Part shown: one piece after another, positions 34,407 through 46,300 of the stretch
Position numbering within the stretch: position 1 is the stretch's first letter
How the letters are laid out: the number at the start of each line of letters is the position of its first letter
Source of the DNA: Podospora pseudocomata
Lineage: Eukaryota > Ascomycota > Sordariomycetes > Sordariales > Podosporaceae
Length of the DNA stretch: 64,000 nt
Direction: 5' to 3'
Assembly: GCF_035222375.1 (NCBI RefSeq)
Contig: NW_026946366.1
Span: 1,736,001 to 1,800,000, forward strand
Notes under the pieces: generated by a model
Told to the model about the DNA's origin: nothing
What the model saw: only the letters and a program-made list of their open reading frames with translations
Databases searched by the model: none
Made by a program: the position numbers and the translations under genes

Positions 34407-36798
34407 ATGTGCGGCATCTTCGCCTGCCATAGGTCAGTCTCGAACACCTGGTCTTTTCCCTGGCTATCATGAACAATTGCTCGGCATTGGCTCCGTGGTG
34501 GTGACTTGTCAACGACTTTCTGTCCTTGGAGGGGTCAATGCCCCACCACACCACCAAGCCGTTGTCCTTATCGCCGTTATCGCTTCACAAATTCTCGAGA
34601 TCAGCATCAACACCACAGCAAGCATAACGCAGAACGCTAACATGAAGAGCAACCCAGTCACCCAGACGTCGCCAAATTCAAGCCGACTGCTCTGAAGCTT
34701 TCCAAGCAGATCAGACACAGAGGCCCGGATTGGTGAGTCAATCCCTTGCGCAACCCCTCCTGGTAGCTCCAAGACATTTTGTGCTAACTGATTTGATAGG
34801 AGTAAGAATCTCACCCCTGAGTCGGACAAAGACGGATAAACAAGATAAGGAGAAACAATTGGTTTGGCTAACACATTGTCTTCCCACAGGCGGCAGCGTT
34901 ATCTCTAACAACACGAGTACGATAAGGAACCCCAACCCCCTTGGACACATAGAAAACCTCCCACTTTTCTCGTATGTCTTTGAAAGAGCGATGCTAACGC
35001 GGCGCCACAGTTCTGTGCCATGAACGGCTCAGCATCGTCGGTGTTGGTGGGTCTAGATCTGTATATCTGGTTTCGAGGCCGTCGTCTAACCTCAAAGCAG
35101 AGAGCGGAGCTCAGCCACTTACCAATGCCGATGACAGCATTATCCTCGCCGTCAACGGCGAAATTTACAACCACCGTCTTGTTCGCAAGACCTTGAAGAC
35201 CCCCTACCACTTCAAGACCACCTCGGATTGCGAGGTTGTGATTCCTCTGGTGAGTCACTGCGAGAGGAGAACTGCGGGGGAGAGCACATCAGATTAACCG
35301 GTGCAACAGTACCTCGAGTATGGCATTGATGCGCCCAAGCACCTCGATGGCATGTTCTCCTTCGTTCTTTACGACAAGAAGAAGGACCGCACAATCGCCG
35401 CCCGCGACCCCATCGGTATCACAACCCTTTACCAGGGCTGGTCCTCCAAGGAGCCCGGCACTGTCTACTTCGCTTCCGAGCTGAAGTCCCTCCACCCCGT
35501 CTGCGACAAGATCGAGGCTTTCCCCCCCGGACACATCTTCGACAGCTTGACTGGCGAGAGGACACGGTACTTTGAGCCCACATGGTGGGATGGCGAGAAG
35601 ATCCCCCAGACCCCTGTCGACCTCAAGAAGCTCCGCGAGACTCTTGAGAGGTCTGTCAGGAAAAGGTTGATGGCTGAGGTTCCTTATGGTGTTCTCCTTT
35701 CCGGCGGTCTTGACTCTTCGCTTGTTGCTTCCATTGCCCAGAGGGAAACCCTGCGCCTGAAGAAGCTTGCAGAGGAGGCCAACGGCGCCGCTGAGGAGAA
35801 GCCTGAGGATTTGGACAAGGGCGAGGGTCTTGTTGGTCTCGATGACGAGGGCAAGCTCTCTACGATGACCTTCCTTCCCCAGCTCAACTCCTTCTCCATT
35901 GGCCTTCCCGGCTCTCCTGACAACGAGGCTGCCCTCAAGGTGGCCAAGTTCCTCGGCACCAAGCACCACGTCATGACCTTCACCATCGAGGATGGTCTTA
36001 ACGCCTTGTCTGATGTCATCTACCACCTCGAGACCTACGATGTCACCACCATCCGTGCCTCGACTCCCATGTACCTGCTCTCTCGCAAGATCAAGGCCAT
36101 GGGCATCAAGATGGTCCTCTCTGGTGAGGGTTCCGACGAGATCTTCGGCGGTTACCTCTACTTCCACGGCGCCCCCAACAAGGAGGAGTTCCACACCGAG
36201 TGCGTCCGCCGCGTCAAGAACCTTCACTTGGCCGACTGCCTGCGCGCCAACAAGTCCACCTCCGCGTGGGGTCTTGAGGCCCGTGTGCCCTTCCTCGACA
36301 AGGAGTTCCTCGAAGTGTCGATGAACATCGACCCTGCGGACAAGATGATCAACAAGGAAAGAATGGAGAAGTACATTCTCCGCAAGGCTTTCGACACCTC
36401 GGACGACCCGACCGCCGAGCCCTACCTTCCCGACAACATCCTCTGGCGCCAGAAGGAGCAGTTCTCTGACGGTGTCGGATACGGATGGATCGATGCCCTC
36501 AAGGACAACGCCGAGCTCCACGTCACCGACGAGATGATGAAGAACCCCAAGCCCGAGTGGGGCAGCGATATCCCTGACACCAAGGAGGCCTACTGGTACC
36601 GCCTGATGTTCGACGAGCACTTCCCCCAGTCGTGCGCGTCGACCGTCATGAGGTGGACACCCACATGGTCCAAGCAGACGGATCCCAGTGGCAGGTGAGT
36701 TGAACTTTGGTTCTGAATGGACGCAGTTTGAGAATTGATACTGACCTGGCTTTTACAGAGCTATCTCGATCCATCAGGCCAAGTATGAGGATGCTTAA
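34407..36798 (+). CDS. asn1: Asparagine synthetase (glutamine-hydrolysing)
   Basis: Makes asparagine from aspartate, glutamine and ATP in the cytosol. Eight exons are inferred: 34407-34432, 34658-34732, 34800-34801, 34890-34916, 35011-35046, 35101-35249, 35310-36694 and 36759-36798, giving 579 residues (yeast Asn1 is 572). [20 protein letters not shown] starts with the catalytic Cys2 of the class II glutaminase. The glutaminase domain continues through [40 protein letters not shown] and [10 protein letters not shown]. The synthetase domain has the pyrophosphate loop [20 protein letters not shown] and [14 protein letters not shown]. The C terminus is [13 protein letters not shown]. The 2-nt exon 34800-34801 is needed to keep the frame: TG + GA + GC reads Trp34-Ser35, as the family requires. 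Every other join matches the family. Confidence 0.9.
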
Positions 36799-37750
36799 AT
36801 GTCTTTCCCATCATTTTTGTATATGAGTCATGGCTTCCGGAGGGTCTGGTATCTAGCAGGGCGTCATGTCAAAAGATAGGGTAAGGGATGCGTTGAAGTA
36901 CAGCACAGCTAGCCTGTGAGAATGCAAAAGCTCTGAAAAGTTCATTTTGGTGCAGGGTTTTTGATGGCTGAATTGCCTTGGCAAGGCATATCCGTAGATA
37001 TGCAGGCTGTGATCTTGGGGGTGATGAGCAGGAGGGAATGCAATGCAGATATCAACCTGATAAAACCTGGGGAAGAAGAGCCAAGCTCTCAAAGCTGGAG
37101 CCAAAGTGTCTGCATAGAGGAAACAGCCGCCAATGTGCTAAGCGGATTCATCCACGTGGAGGACCTTGACATAAACTACCACCTATATGAACAAGGGGTT
37201 CTGTTAAAGGGAACAAACAAATAACTGCCTTGACAAACATTGAATATAGGTAATGACCAAAAAGATTGCTCAGACATGCCGTATTTGCATCTGGTTGTTG
37301 AAATAGGTCTCTCAAGTCTCAATATCGTGGATAGACACATACCTGTCGTCTCTCGGGATAGCATACAGATCGGCAGGACGGTCTTCCTTGAGAATCTGGC
37401 TTGTAGACAAAGTAACTGCAACCTCAAGTCAAGCAAATATGAAACAAACGACAGTGCAACTGAGGCAATGCCCCCAAGACACAACGGCCAAGAGGAAGCC
37501 ATTGACTGGTGTGTTTCAAGGGTTAGGGTAATCCCAGGCGATGGCAGCCGTTGATGCTGGAACTTGGCACTTCCCACCTGGGAGCGATGGCCCAATCACG
37601 GTGGAGAAAGAAATTTGGCAGTTCCGATACTTTACCTTCCCAACATTTCCACGCCTTTCGAGTTCCACCGTCCGACCTAGTCTCTACAAGTTTTCTTGTT
37701 TACTTTGTTTGCTCGCCATCACCAGTTAAACACACACAATCATCATCAAA
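36799..37750. other. Intergenic between asparagine synthetase and porin
   Basis: 3' flank of asn1 and upstream region of the porin gene. An 87-codon frame at about 36961 has no recognisable feature. No gene is supported. Confidence 0.45.
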
Positions 37751-39051
37751 ATGGCTGCTGTCCCTGCCTACTCCGATATCGCCAAGGCGGCGAACGATGT
37801 ACGTCTTACTCCCCCCATGGCTGTTGTTGGCGAAGGGGGGTTTGATAGAGCGGCATTTCCAAAGCTTGCCTATGCGCCCTCGCCCACAGCGACACCACCG
37901 GCCACAACACTTGCGCATAGCCAATTGCTAACTCTTGGGGTCAACCCGCACTCATGTAGCTCCTTTCCAAGGATTTCTACCATCTCTCCTCCGGCAGCCT
38001 TGAGGTCAAGGACACCACCCCCAACCGCGTTGCCTTCAAGGTTACCGGCAAGAGCAGCCACGATGCTGCCACCTCCGGCGCTGTACGTACACTCTTTTGA
38101 GACACTGCACACGAGGACACTGGCTAACCGCGTCTGCAATAGATCGAGGCCAAGTACTCTGACAAGTCCACCGGTGAATACGCCCCGCCCCCCGCTGTCA
38201 ATCTGCCAATATATCGGGAACCCCTCGATTGCCATGCGGTGCTCAGCTGTATCAGAGGACCCAGGCTACACAGGGCCCCTGTTTAGTGGACAGTGGTTCT
38301 TTCACCAGGCAATACACAGCTGCTAACGTCCTGGCACCGTGCAGGCGTGACCGTCACCCAGACCTGGAACACCGCCAACGCTCTCGAGTCCAAGGTTGAG
38401 CTTGCCGATACCCTCGCCAAGGGTCTCAAGGCCGAGGGTATCTTCTCCTTCCTCCCCGCCTCCCAGGCCAAGGGTGTCAAGGCCAACCTGCAGTTCAAGC
38501 AGTCCAACTTCCACGGCCGCGCCTTCGTCGACCTCCTCAAGGGCCCCACCACCAGCATCGATGCCCTTATCGGCCACGAGGGTTTCCTCGCCGGTGGTTC
38601 CGCTGCTTTTGATGTCCAGAAGGCTAAGATCACCAACTACTCCCTGGCCGTCGGTTACCACGCCCCTACCTACAACGCCGCTGTCACCGCCACCGACAAC
38701 CTGAGCGTTTTCTCCGCCAGCTACTACCACAAGGTCAACAAGCTTGTCGAGGCTGGTTCCAAGGCCACCTGGAACTCCAAGACTGGCAACACCGTTGGTC
38801 TTGAGGTTGCCGCCAAGTACCGCATTGACCCCGTTTCCTTCGTCAAGGTTAGTCTCCTGAGGATTTGCTTGTTTGTGTGACAAAACTGACTTTGAAAACA
38901 GGCCAAGATCAACGACCGCGGTGTCGCCGCCGTTGCCTACAACGTCCTCCTCCGTGACGGCGTCAAGCTCGGTCTCGGTGCCTCTTTCGACACCCAGAAG
39001 CTCGACCAGGCCACCCACAAAGTCGGCACCAGCCTTACCTTTGAGAACTAA
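37751..39051 (+). CDS. por1: Mitochondrial outer-membrane porin (VDAC)
   Basis: Voltage-dependent anion channel of the outer mitochondrial membrane. Five exons, 37751-37798, 37960-38082, 38143-38173, 38345-38847 and 38902-39051, give 284 residues, close to Neurospora porin. MAAVPAYSDIAKAANDLLSK is the conserved N-terminal helix leading into DFYHLSSGSLEVKDTTPNRV. The alternating polar/nonpolar beta strands of the barrel follow (VTVTQTWNTANALESKVELA; GVKANLQFKQSNFHGRAFVD). FTLP-like loops are absent, as is typical. The beta-signal for membrane insertion is at the C terminus, THKVGTSLTFEN. Joins keep the frame and the family pattern; introns near the 5' end are characteristic of fungal porin genes. 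Confidence 0.95.
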
Positions 39052-39594
39052 GTTTGATATCCCCGGGATTGTTGTAAAGGTCGGGAGTTGGGGACAAGCC
39101 ATGGCGTTGAATGATTCTGTGTTGTTTTTCTGAAGAATGAGGATACAGCATCAATCACCGTGTGTGTGTGTGTGTGTATCGACTAGACGAAAATAAATGG
39201 ATCACGATGATCAGGGCAAACAAACGTTAGAGTTGGGTCCTTAGCAGGATGAGCATGATTTGTATGAATTCTGCGATCTTTCCAACAGTGACAATTAATA
39301 TGATTAGGATATCTCACGTTCGTTTATGTGGCGTGCGTGATGCTGCTTGACATATCTCACGGCAACTAGCCTGGGATTATGCTTCACTGAGGTTTTCAAA
39401 GGACCATTGTTGGCTTTTGTTCTCATTGTTAAGTATCATATGTAATCTCATGTAATGTATATATGACAAAAACAGCAAGTAAATAAATGACTTGGCCATG
39501 AATCAGGGGGGCGTTGTTTACATCATTACCAACCCCCCAACACACCCCCCTTTCTTTCTATCTTACACTCTTGATTCACTCTCTTTTTCAGGCT
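39052..39594. other. Convergent intergenic between porin and J-protein genes
   Basis: Holds a TG dinucleotide run at 39160-39178. Otherwise A/T-rich 3' flank. Confidence 0.5.
39160..39178 (+). repeat. TG dinucleotide run
   Basis: About nine TG units about 110 nt past the porin stop. Confidence 0.85.
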
Positions 39595-40610
39595 CTACCT
39601 TCCAAGCCCACCTCCAAACCCCCCTATCAGCATCGCGCCCACAACACTAGCAGCCACGCACCCGCTCAAGACAAAAAAAGTCCCAATCATGCTGTCATCC
39701 GCGTCCAAGCTCAACCCCCTCCGCTTCATGGCCCTCTTTGCCCGCCGTTCCTCATGCCGCCTGTGCGTCCGCTGATGAGAATGCGGGTCAAAAAACGGGT
39801 TCGATCCGGTGTTGGTCCCGTACCCGAACCCCCCAAAGCCGTATTTATAATAGGGATCCTGGCCGAAGCCCATCCCGGGGCTGGATTCAGGGCCGGTGGT
39901 GTTCTCCCATCCTTGGTGGTCTTTTGCACTGGTGTCTTGTCTGGCATGTGTTTTCCCCTCTGGCGAGCCCTGCTGGGCTGTTGAGCTCTCGTGAGCAGCG
40001 CGTCGTTTTGAGGCGTGAGCGCCCCACCCCCCTGACTTGTAGAATGAAGGGGGGGGCCCTTGGAAGGTGGTTTTCCGACGGGAGGATAGACCTGAGGGGG
40101 GGCGGCCGCCAGCTGGGTTGCTGGAGTGGTAGGATCCCGACTTTGGGGCGTGGGGGTGGTGCTGGTGGGCGTAGCGGGGGTTTGTGGCGCGGGAGCGGTC
40201 GTATCTGGCGCGGTTTGCCGGATGGGAGAGGATGGTGTAGGCTTCCGAGATGCGCATGAAACGGTGGGAGGAGGAGGGGTCGGAGGGGTTGTGGTCGGGG
40301 TGGTGGAGTTTGGAGAGGTGGAAGTAGCTTCTGAAGGGTACCGTTAACAACCATTGGGAGGGGGGATATGGTACATAAGGGAGGCGGACTTTTTGATCTC
40401 GGCTGGGGAGGCGGAGGGGTGGACGTTTAGGGTCTCGTAATGGTCGTGGGTTGAGTCGTCTGGGTTGCTGCTGCCGGCAGGGGCGCGATCATGGCGGGAG
40501 GAGTGAAAGGGTCGGCATGGTTGGGGGTTGTTGACAAGAACATGGTGAGGAGGGTTGGCGATATGGCGCGGGATCGCGCTGCGCGGAGGATGGTAGTAAC
40601 GGAATGGCAT
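39595..40610 (-). CDS. J-domain membrane protein, probably mitochondrial
   Basis: Two exons, 40610-40390 and 40330-39595, give about 318 residues. A basic, acid-poor N terminus (RYYHPPRSAIPRHIANPP and RPFHSSRHDRAP) looks like a mitochondrial presequence. The J domain starts at HDHYETLNVHPSASPAEIKK and carries the HPD motif in LSKLHHPDHNP, then FMRISEAYTILSHPANRARY. A glycine/aromatic-rich middle part follows, and a C-terminal membrane segment (MIGTFFVLSGCVAASVVGAM) ends in GFGGGLGR. The chosen 59-nt intron uses GTCCGC as donor because it yields EIKKSYFHLSKLHHPD, an uninterrupted J-domain helix. A GTACCA donor 13 nt further in would insert four residues. J proteins stimulate Hsp70; the partner here is not known. 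Exact location is inferred. Confidence 0.8.
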
Positions 40611-40988
40611 TCCTCATCCCGATTGTTGAAGGGGCTGTTATGTCGAGGTTTGGTGATGTTGTCGGCCTCGTGTAAGTCGAGACGTTGGGAAAACGCTCCA
40701 CCTTGAATTGGCACCAGTGACGAAATGGATGCGCGAGAGAACGGAGACTGAGGTCCAATTGTGGCTTGTCACGGCTGTCAAACCTGCAAATTTGTGGCTC
40801 TTGCCCAGCAAACGCCGCACTTGCCCCGCGATTGGTACCAAGCTGCACGCCCTGCCAAGAACAACGGAAAAAAGAAGCGGGGCTTTCTGACTTGCCCATC
40901 ACTTTTGGATCAGGCTTTTGGCTTCCTTCAACTCTCTGAACTATTTCACATAGTTGAAACCATAAAAATCACATATTTGAATCTCACA
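40611..40988. other. Divergent promoter J-protein/MAP2
   Basis: A 378-nt region between divergent genes. No distinct element is recognised. Confidence 0.5.
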
Positions 40989-42446
40989 ATGGCGGCTCAA
41001 GCGCCGGTAGATGAGATCGCGCAGCTCAGCGGTAAGCTCAACCTCCACCGGGAGACTGTCAAAGCGTGGCAGCAACTGATAGGATGAGGGAGAAAAAAGT
41101 GAGCGATGCGGCTACCACAAAGCCCAAGCCAGGTCTTGATTCGGCTACCGCCACCAATGGCAACCTGAACCGTGACAGCGATGATTCCGACGATGATGCG
41201 GAAAATGCTGCCCCGGGCGCTGAGACGGGGGCCGTCAAGAAGAAGAAGAAGAGAAAGCCGAAGAAGAAGAAGAAGAACCCCACGGCCCAGTCCGACCCCC
41301 CGCGGGTTCTGATCTCGCAGCTCTTTCCCGACAAGGTGTACCCCAAGGGCGAGGAGGTGGAATATGTGAACGAGAACAGATATCGCACCACCAACGAGGA
41401 GAAGCGCCACCTCGACAACCTCAAGAATGACTTTTACAATGACTACCGTCATGCTGCTGAGGCCCACCGCCAGACTCGCCAGTGGGCACAAAAGAACATC
41501 AAGCCTGGCTGGTCGCTGACTGACATTGCCAACGGCATTGAAGACAGCGTCCGTGCTCTTGTTGGTCACCAGGGTCTTGAGGAGGGTGATGCTTTGAAGG
41601 CAGGTATGGGTTTCCCTACTGGCCTCAGTCTCAACCACTGCGCTGCCCACTACAACCCCAACGCTGGAAACAAAATGGTTCTCCAGCAGGATGATGTCTT
41701 GAAGGTCGATATCGGCGTGCACGTCAACGGCAACATTGTCGACAGTGCCTTCACCTTGGCTTTCAACCCCCGTTATGACCCTCTTCTCGAGGCTTGCAAG
41801 GCGGCCACCAACGAAGGTCTCAAGCAGGCTGGTATTGATGCCAGACTTGGCGAGATTGGTGGGTACATCCAGGAAGTCATGGAGAGTTACGAGGTTGAGC
41901 TGGACGGCAACACGTACCAGGTCAAGCCGATCCGCAACCTCAACGGACACACAATCCTCCCATACAACATTCACGGAGGCAAGAGCGTGCCCATTGTGAA
42001 GAGCAACGACCAGACCAAGATGGAGGAGGGTGATGTCTTCGCCATCGAGACCTTCGGTAGCACTGGCAACGGCTACGTGCACGAGGAAGGTGAGGTCTCT
42101 CACTACGCAAAGAGAATGGATGCGCCCAAGGTGGACCTCCGTCTCAGCTCAGCTAAGTCTCTGTTGAACGTCATCAACAAGAACTTTGGCACCCTGCCAT
42201 TCTGCAGACGTTACCTGGACCGCCTTGGCCAGGACAAGTACCTGCTTGGCTTGAACAGCCTCGTTGCCAACGGGGTTGTGGAGTCTTATCCTCCTCTGGT
42301 GGACAAGAAGGGCTCATACACAGCACAGTTTGAGCATGTGAGTATTTCTTTCCCTTGCGCGAGAGACTGCGGAAACTAACGAGTGACAGACCATCTTGAT
42401 CCGACCTACCGTAAAGGAGGTCATCAGCCGTGGAGATGATTACTAG
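40989..42446 (+). CDS. map2: Methionine aminopeptidase 2
   Basis: Removes the initiator methionine cotranslationally in the cytosol. Three exons, 40989-41031, 41073-42337 and 42390-42446, give 454 residues. The first intron (about 41 nt) is short; its acceptor at 41071-41072 is preferred over a nearby TAG because the latter would give an immediate stop. The N terminus has acidic ([12 protein letters not shown]) and lysine-rich ([13 protein letters not shown]) blocks, as in eukaryotic MAP2. The pita-bread fold has the metal ligands in [20 protein letters not shown] (two Asp), [13 protein letters not shown] (His), [14 protein letters not shown] (Glu) and the last Glu in [26 protein letters not shown] carries the substrate His. 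The end is [10 protein letters not shown]. Confidence 0.94.
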
Positions 42447-43798
42447 AGGAGGTTTGAGCATCGTTTGGTTGGTCTGACAGCATGAAACCTGCCAGGCCAG
42501 GCCTGATGCCACAGCAAAATATGTGCAAAGTCTGAAATGACCCTGCTAGCAATACCATTCACGGCCTTGAGTTTGATCTCCTAAACAAACAAGTCCTTAG
42601 AAATGCCAAGCATTCTCAACACTATGTGAATTATAGACTGGGATTCCACGCAAAACTTTCCTTCCAGGTGTTTCCCAGGCACTTCAGGTCCAATCCCACG
42701 TGCCCACCTTCTCCTTGTATCCTAGGTGAGACTGTAAGGTGAGTTGGCAAGCGTGCCCCACTGCTTCCACGCGTGGAAGTGAATATCCACGAAGCGTTCC
42801 AACCAAAGACACCGAACGGACCGGGTCCGGACCGAGGGAGCATTCTCCACCCGGATCCGTTCCGTAGGTCGGCAAACGGCGTCACTTCCGTGCAACATGT
42901 GAAAATCGCAACCGGGACTTCTACGGGGTTCGGGATCGTCGCCGTGTTCTAAAGTCCTGACGCCGTGATGAAGTCGGCGGCTGACGATAGAAAAACATCG
43001 GAGCCACCGAGGCATGCACGAAGGGTTAACAATGACGGCACTGACAGCTATCTGGGGGCCAGCGCCCACCGTCAGAGGCAAAATGACATATCCGTTGTTA
43101 CCGCTTGCAAACGTGGGGGTAACGCTCAGCATTCCCATTGGGCCGATTGGGTTCGAGAACGGTCGACGGTCCCCGCACCGTTCCGATTCTTTTCATCATC
43201 GCTCCCCTCTTCTTGGGTATGACAGGGATGCATCGCCCCCCTCCTCTCCCTCTAAGATTTTTGCGCCTGCTTGTGCCTGTCAGTGCCTGTCAGTGCCGAG
43301 CAGGGACCGGGACGGGGGAGACGCTCCTCTTATCGGCCAGTCCTAGAAAGAAAATCTTCAGGTGTTAAAAAAAAGCCCGCAAATTCCGGGGCCCCCCCCA
43401 TCTATCTCCTCCCTTCGGCTCCATCTTACCAATAATTTTTCTGCCTCATATCTTTTTTGCCTCTGCCATTTTTTTTTGCATGTGCCACAGAGCGAACGGG
43501 TCTTTGCGCATTTGAAACAAACCAGAAAACGAAATACAGCACGACGGAGCAGTTATTCACTTGATACTTGACAACGCGAAAGGTCGATTGTCAAATTCGT
43601 TGTTTCGCTACCACCTTCAATTGATTTTTCACCCTCCCTCTTTCTGCCTCTTTCTGCGCGGCGTTCACCAACCCCCCTTCTCGCACGCGATCGCGAAAAT
43701 CGGAGATTCGGTACGGTCGGCGATCCTTTAGACGCCCAACCAACAAACGGAAAACCACTCTCTGACTGAGAGCACATCCTCAAGAAAACACCGACAAA
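42447..43798. other. Intergenic 1.35 kb before the Ups2-like gene
   Basis: 3' flank of map2 followed by a long upstream region. It has CCTGTCAGTG-type short direct repeats at about 43273-43293 and C/T-rich leader sequence. No gene is supported. Confidence 0.45.
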
Positions 43799-44395
43799 AT
43801 GAAGGTCTTTTCCAACACAGAAACCTTCAACTACTCCTGGGAGGAGGTATCAACCGCCAACTGGCGGAAATACTGCCCATGGAACGACAAGTCCACCCAC
43901 GTTCTCGCCGTCGACACCATCAGCCGGACCGTCGACCCCGAGACTGGCATCCTGCGCACAGAACGCCTCATCACCTGCAAGCAGAGCATGCCTGAGATCT
44001 TGAAGAAGATCCTGGGCGCCGGCATGGAGGATCAACAAGTTTTTGAGACGTCCTATGTCGACCCAAAGCAGAGGACCGTCACCATGGTCTCGGAGAACAT
44101 CACATGGAACAACCTTCTCAACGTTCAGGAGACGGTTGTCTACAGACCACTCAATGACCATCAGACATCCTTCGAGCAGGCGGCCAAGATCACCGCTCTG
44201 TGCGGCGGGTGGCAGAAGATTAAGAACAGCATGGAGGACGCGCTCGTCAAGAGGTTTCGCGACAACGCTGCCAGGGGCAAGGAAGGGTTCGAGGCTGTGC
44301 TTGCCATGAGCAGGAGGGTGTTCGCCGAGGAGCAGCAGCGGGAGAAGATGATGCTCATCCAAGCCCAGGCCGTCAACATCCGCATGGCTGCTTAG
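43799..44395 (+). CDS. ups2: PRELI/MSF1-domain lipid transfer protein, Ups2 type
   Basis: Single-exon gene of 198 residues, nearly all PRELI domain. MKVFSNTETFNYSWEEVSTA and NWRKYCPWNDKSTHVLAVDT match the Ups2 N terminus, distinguishing it from Ups1. Further conserved stretches are LRTERLITCKQSMPEILKKI, TVTMVSENITWNNLLNVQET and FEQAAKITALCGGWQKIKNS. The end is a helix, RGKEGFEAVLAMSRRVFAEE. Ups2 works with Mdm35 in the intermembrane space to move phosphatidylserine between mitochondrial membranes. The stop directly follows NIRMAA; a downstream open stretch is not in frame with it. Family call is strong; the Ups2 rather than Ups3 name is by similarity. Confidence 0.92.
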   Translation: MKVFSNTETFNYSWEEVSTANWRKYCPWNDKSTHVLAVDTISRTVDPETGILRTERLITCKQSMPEILKKILGAGMEDQQVFETSYVDPKQRTVTMVSENITWNNLLNVQETVVYRPLNDHQTSFEQAAKITALCGGWQKIKNSMEDALVKRFRDNAARGKEGFEAVLAMSRRVFAEEQQREKMMLIQAQAVNIRMAA

Positions 44396-45258
44396 GAGGC
44401 TACCGTCGACTGCAACGATATTGAAGTTGATGGTGAGCACGACAGCAGCACCGGCGATGACGAAAATAGCAACATCGCCTTCAACGTGGATGACCGCTGT
44501 CATCGGGAGAAAACGGAGCAATTGAAAGAGTGTGACTCGGCGCAACCACCAACAAAGCCCGACGAACAAGAAGCACAACAACAAGGGACCATCAACTGGG
44601 AACAACGCCTTCAGGACAAAGACGCCATCCCGGGGGTCTCATCACCACCACTAGCATGTTTTGCCCTACACCACGGGGCTGGTTACGGAAAAAGGGTCTT
44701 ATTTCACACTATCAAAAAGGTGGCCGCGGGATAGAGGGGATTTATTACACTGGGCTGGAGCTTTGGCGTCGGGGCTTCTTTTACTTCTGAGCATTTTCGC
44801 AACTGTAACATCATCAAGGGGTTGTTTTTTTCTTTGCTTTTCCCAGCTTTTACCTCTCCTTTTGTCACTCTGTGCGTTTCTTCATTCAAAAGGAGTTCTG
44901 GGAAAAAATACCCCGATGTTGATTTTTGATTTTCATGCCTTTCTTTGTATTGTCTACACGGATAGACGTTTTGTTTTAGAGGGCTTGCTTTACAAAAGAG
45001 GAGCATTAGACAGTTTATAGAACTGGTTGCGGTGTGCTTTCGCGTTTGAGGAGATAGAGGAGGAAGATGGTGGTGAAGAAGATGAAGAAAAAGAATGGGA
45101 AATGAAATGGACACTCTCCGCTGTGCTGGTTTAATTGGTTACACCCTTGTTTGCCTAGTAGTTTGCCTTCCTAGCTTCTTTTATGATCATGATTCATGGT
45201 TTCATGACTGTTGTCTTTTTGTTCGCTGGGTTTCTTGAATACTGGGTGATGTGGTATA
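44396..45258. other. Convergent intergenic after ups2
   Basis: 3' flanks of ups2 and of the small unknown gene. Open stretches here look incidental. No gene is supported. Confidence 0.45.
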
Positions 45259-45752
45259 TCATTGTGAAGACTCCAGTTTTGATTTACATCTCCCCTCATA
45301 CTTGCGCAGTAGCTCCCTCGTCTCCAGGTCTATTTTTTGTTCTCCCCCGTTAGCCATTATCTTTTTCACGAACCCTATCCCGTCGGAGTAGCGTCGGTAG
45401 AAATACAACTCCTCCACTGCGTGCAGCAAGTCTTGGGCTTGGGGTTTGCTGATTAGACCGCCGCGGTTGGCGTCTGGTTCGGGGCTGAGAGGGAGAGGGA
45501 TTTGAGTCCATAGCTGTGTTGCGGTGATTAGTAACTTGTTCTGATGGGGGTGGGATGGGGGGGTGAGGGGCATACATCGCCGTTCTCGACTCGGGGGATA
45601 TATTCTTTTTTCAGGGCTGCAAACGCTGACTGTGAGAGAGCGGAGCGGTCAGCTCGGGAGACGGGTTGTTTGGCGGGGCAGGAGGCGAGGTCTTCGGGGT
45701 CGGAGTCGGAGGAGGAGCCTAGGTTGAGGTTGAAGAGGAGGTCGTCTGCCAT
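45259..45752 (-). CDS. Small conserved-looking protein of unknown function
   Basis: Two exons, 45752-45576 and 45513-45259, give 143 residues. The 62-nt intron has a GTATGC donor, a TTACTAAT branch and an ACACAG acceptor, joining RVENGD/LWTQIPLPLSPE. The N-terminal half is acidic (LNLGSSSDSDPEDLASCPAK). The C-terminal half is helical with an aromatic-rich segment (LHAVEELYFYRRYSDGIGFV) and a basic end. It reads like a short TPR-like helical pair, but I do not recognise a family. It diverges from the P-loop kinase gene with 548 nt between starts. Good splice signals and coherent sequence support coding. Confidence 0.7.
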
Positions 45753-46300
45753 TTTGGGATGCGGGCAACTCCGCTGAAGGTGCTGGAGGATAAAAATTTG
45801 GTGAGAGCAACTTGAAGAGGTCTGCTTAATTGTAGATATTTTGAGTGTGAGATTGCTGTGAGAACAAAAGTTGAGATTATGGGCGAGTCAAGTGAGTGAA
45901 TTGTAAAAGTTGAGAGGTGAGGTTGATGGATGGAGCTTTTCGGCAACGGCGCCGTGGCGGAGTCACCGCTTTGAACCTCCGCTCCGGCGATTCCCCCCGA
46001 TAGCTGCTGTCTCCGCACCGGCGAGTTCAACTTCGTCTTCAACGACAACTGTTTGGAAAGCTGGGGCTTTGTAACGTTCATATTGTAACTGTGTTTTTTT
46101 TTTCCAGTTTTCGAATGTGGTGTAAACTGACAAAAACTTGACATTTGCATCCGAGTTTGCAGCTGCTGCATTGCTTGCTCTGAATCCAATCCTCGAGCGA
46201 CTCCGAAGCACAAACTACACTTCCCGTCGGCACCTTTCACTTACACCTTGAATTATACCACACTTCCCCAAGTGTAGTTGTTTTGTACGCCATTACCGCA
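45753..46300. other. Divergent promoter region
   Basis: Between the small unknown gene and the kinase gene. A T-run at 46094-46103 is the only feature seen. Confidence 0.5.

Noticed and set aside
35289-36620. A 443-codon open frame on the minus strand across the asparagine synthetase gene
   Set aside because: It is antisense to a confident gene. Long antisense frames are expected where the third codon position is GC-rich, and it has no recognisable motif.
40997-42103. A 368-codon minus frame opposite methionine aminopeptidase
   Set aside because: Antisense of a confident gene; sequence resembles reversed codon bias only.
44486-44734. An 82-codon plus frame after ups2
   Set aside because: Not in frame with ups2 and no recognisable feature; probably 3' untranslated sequence.
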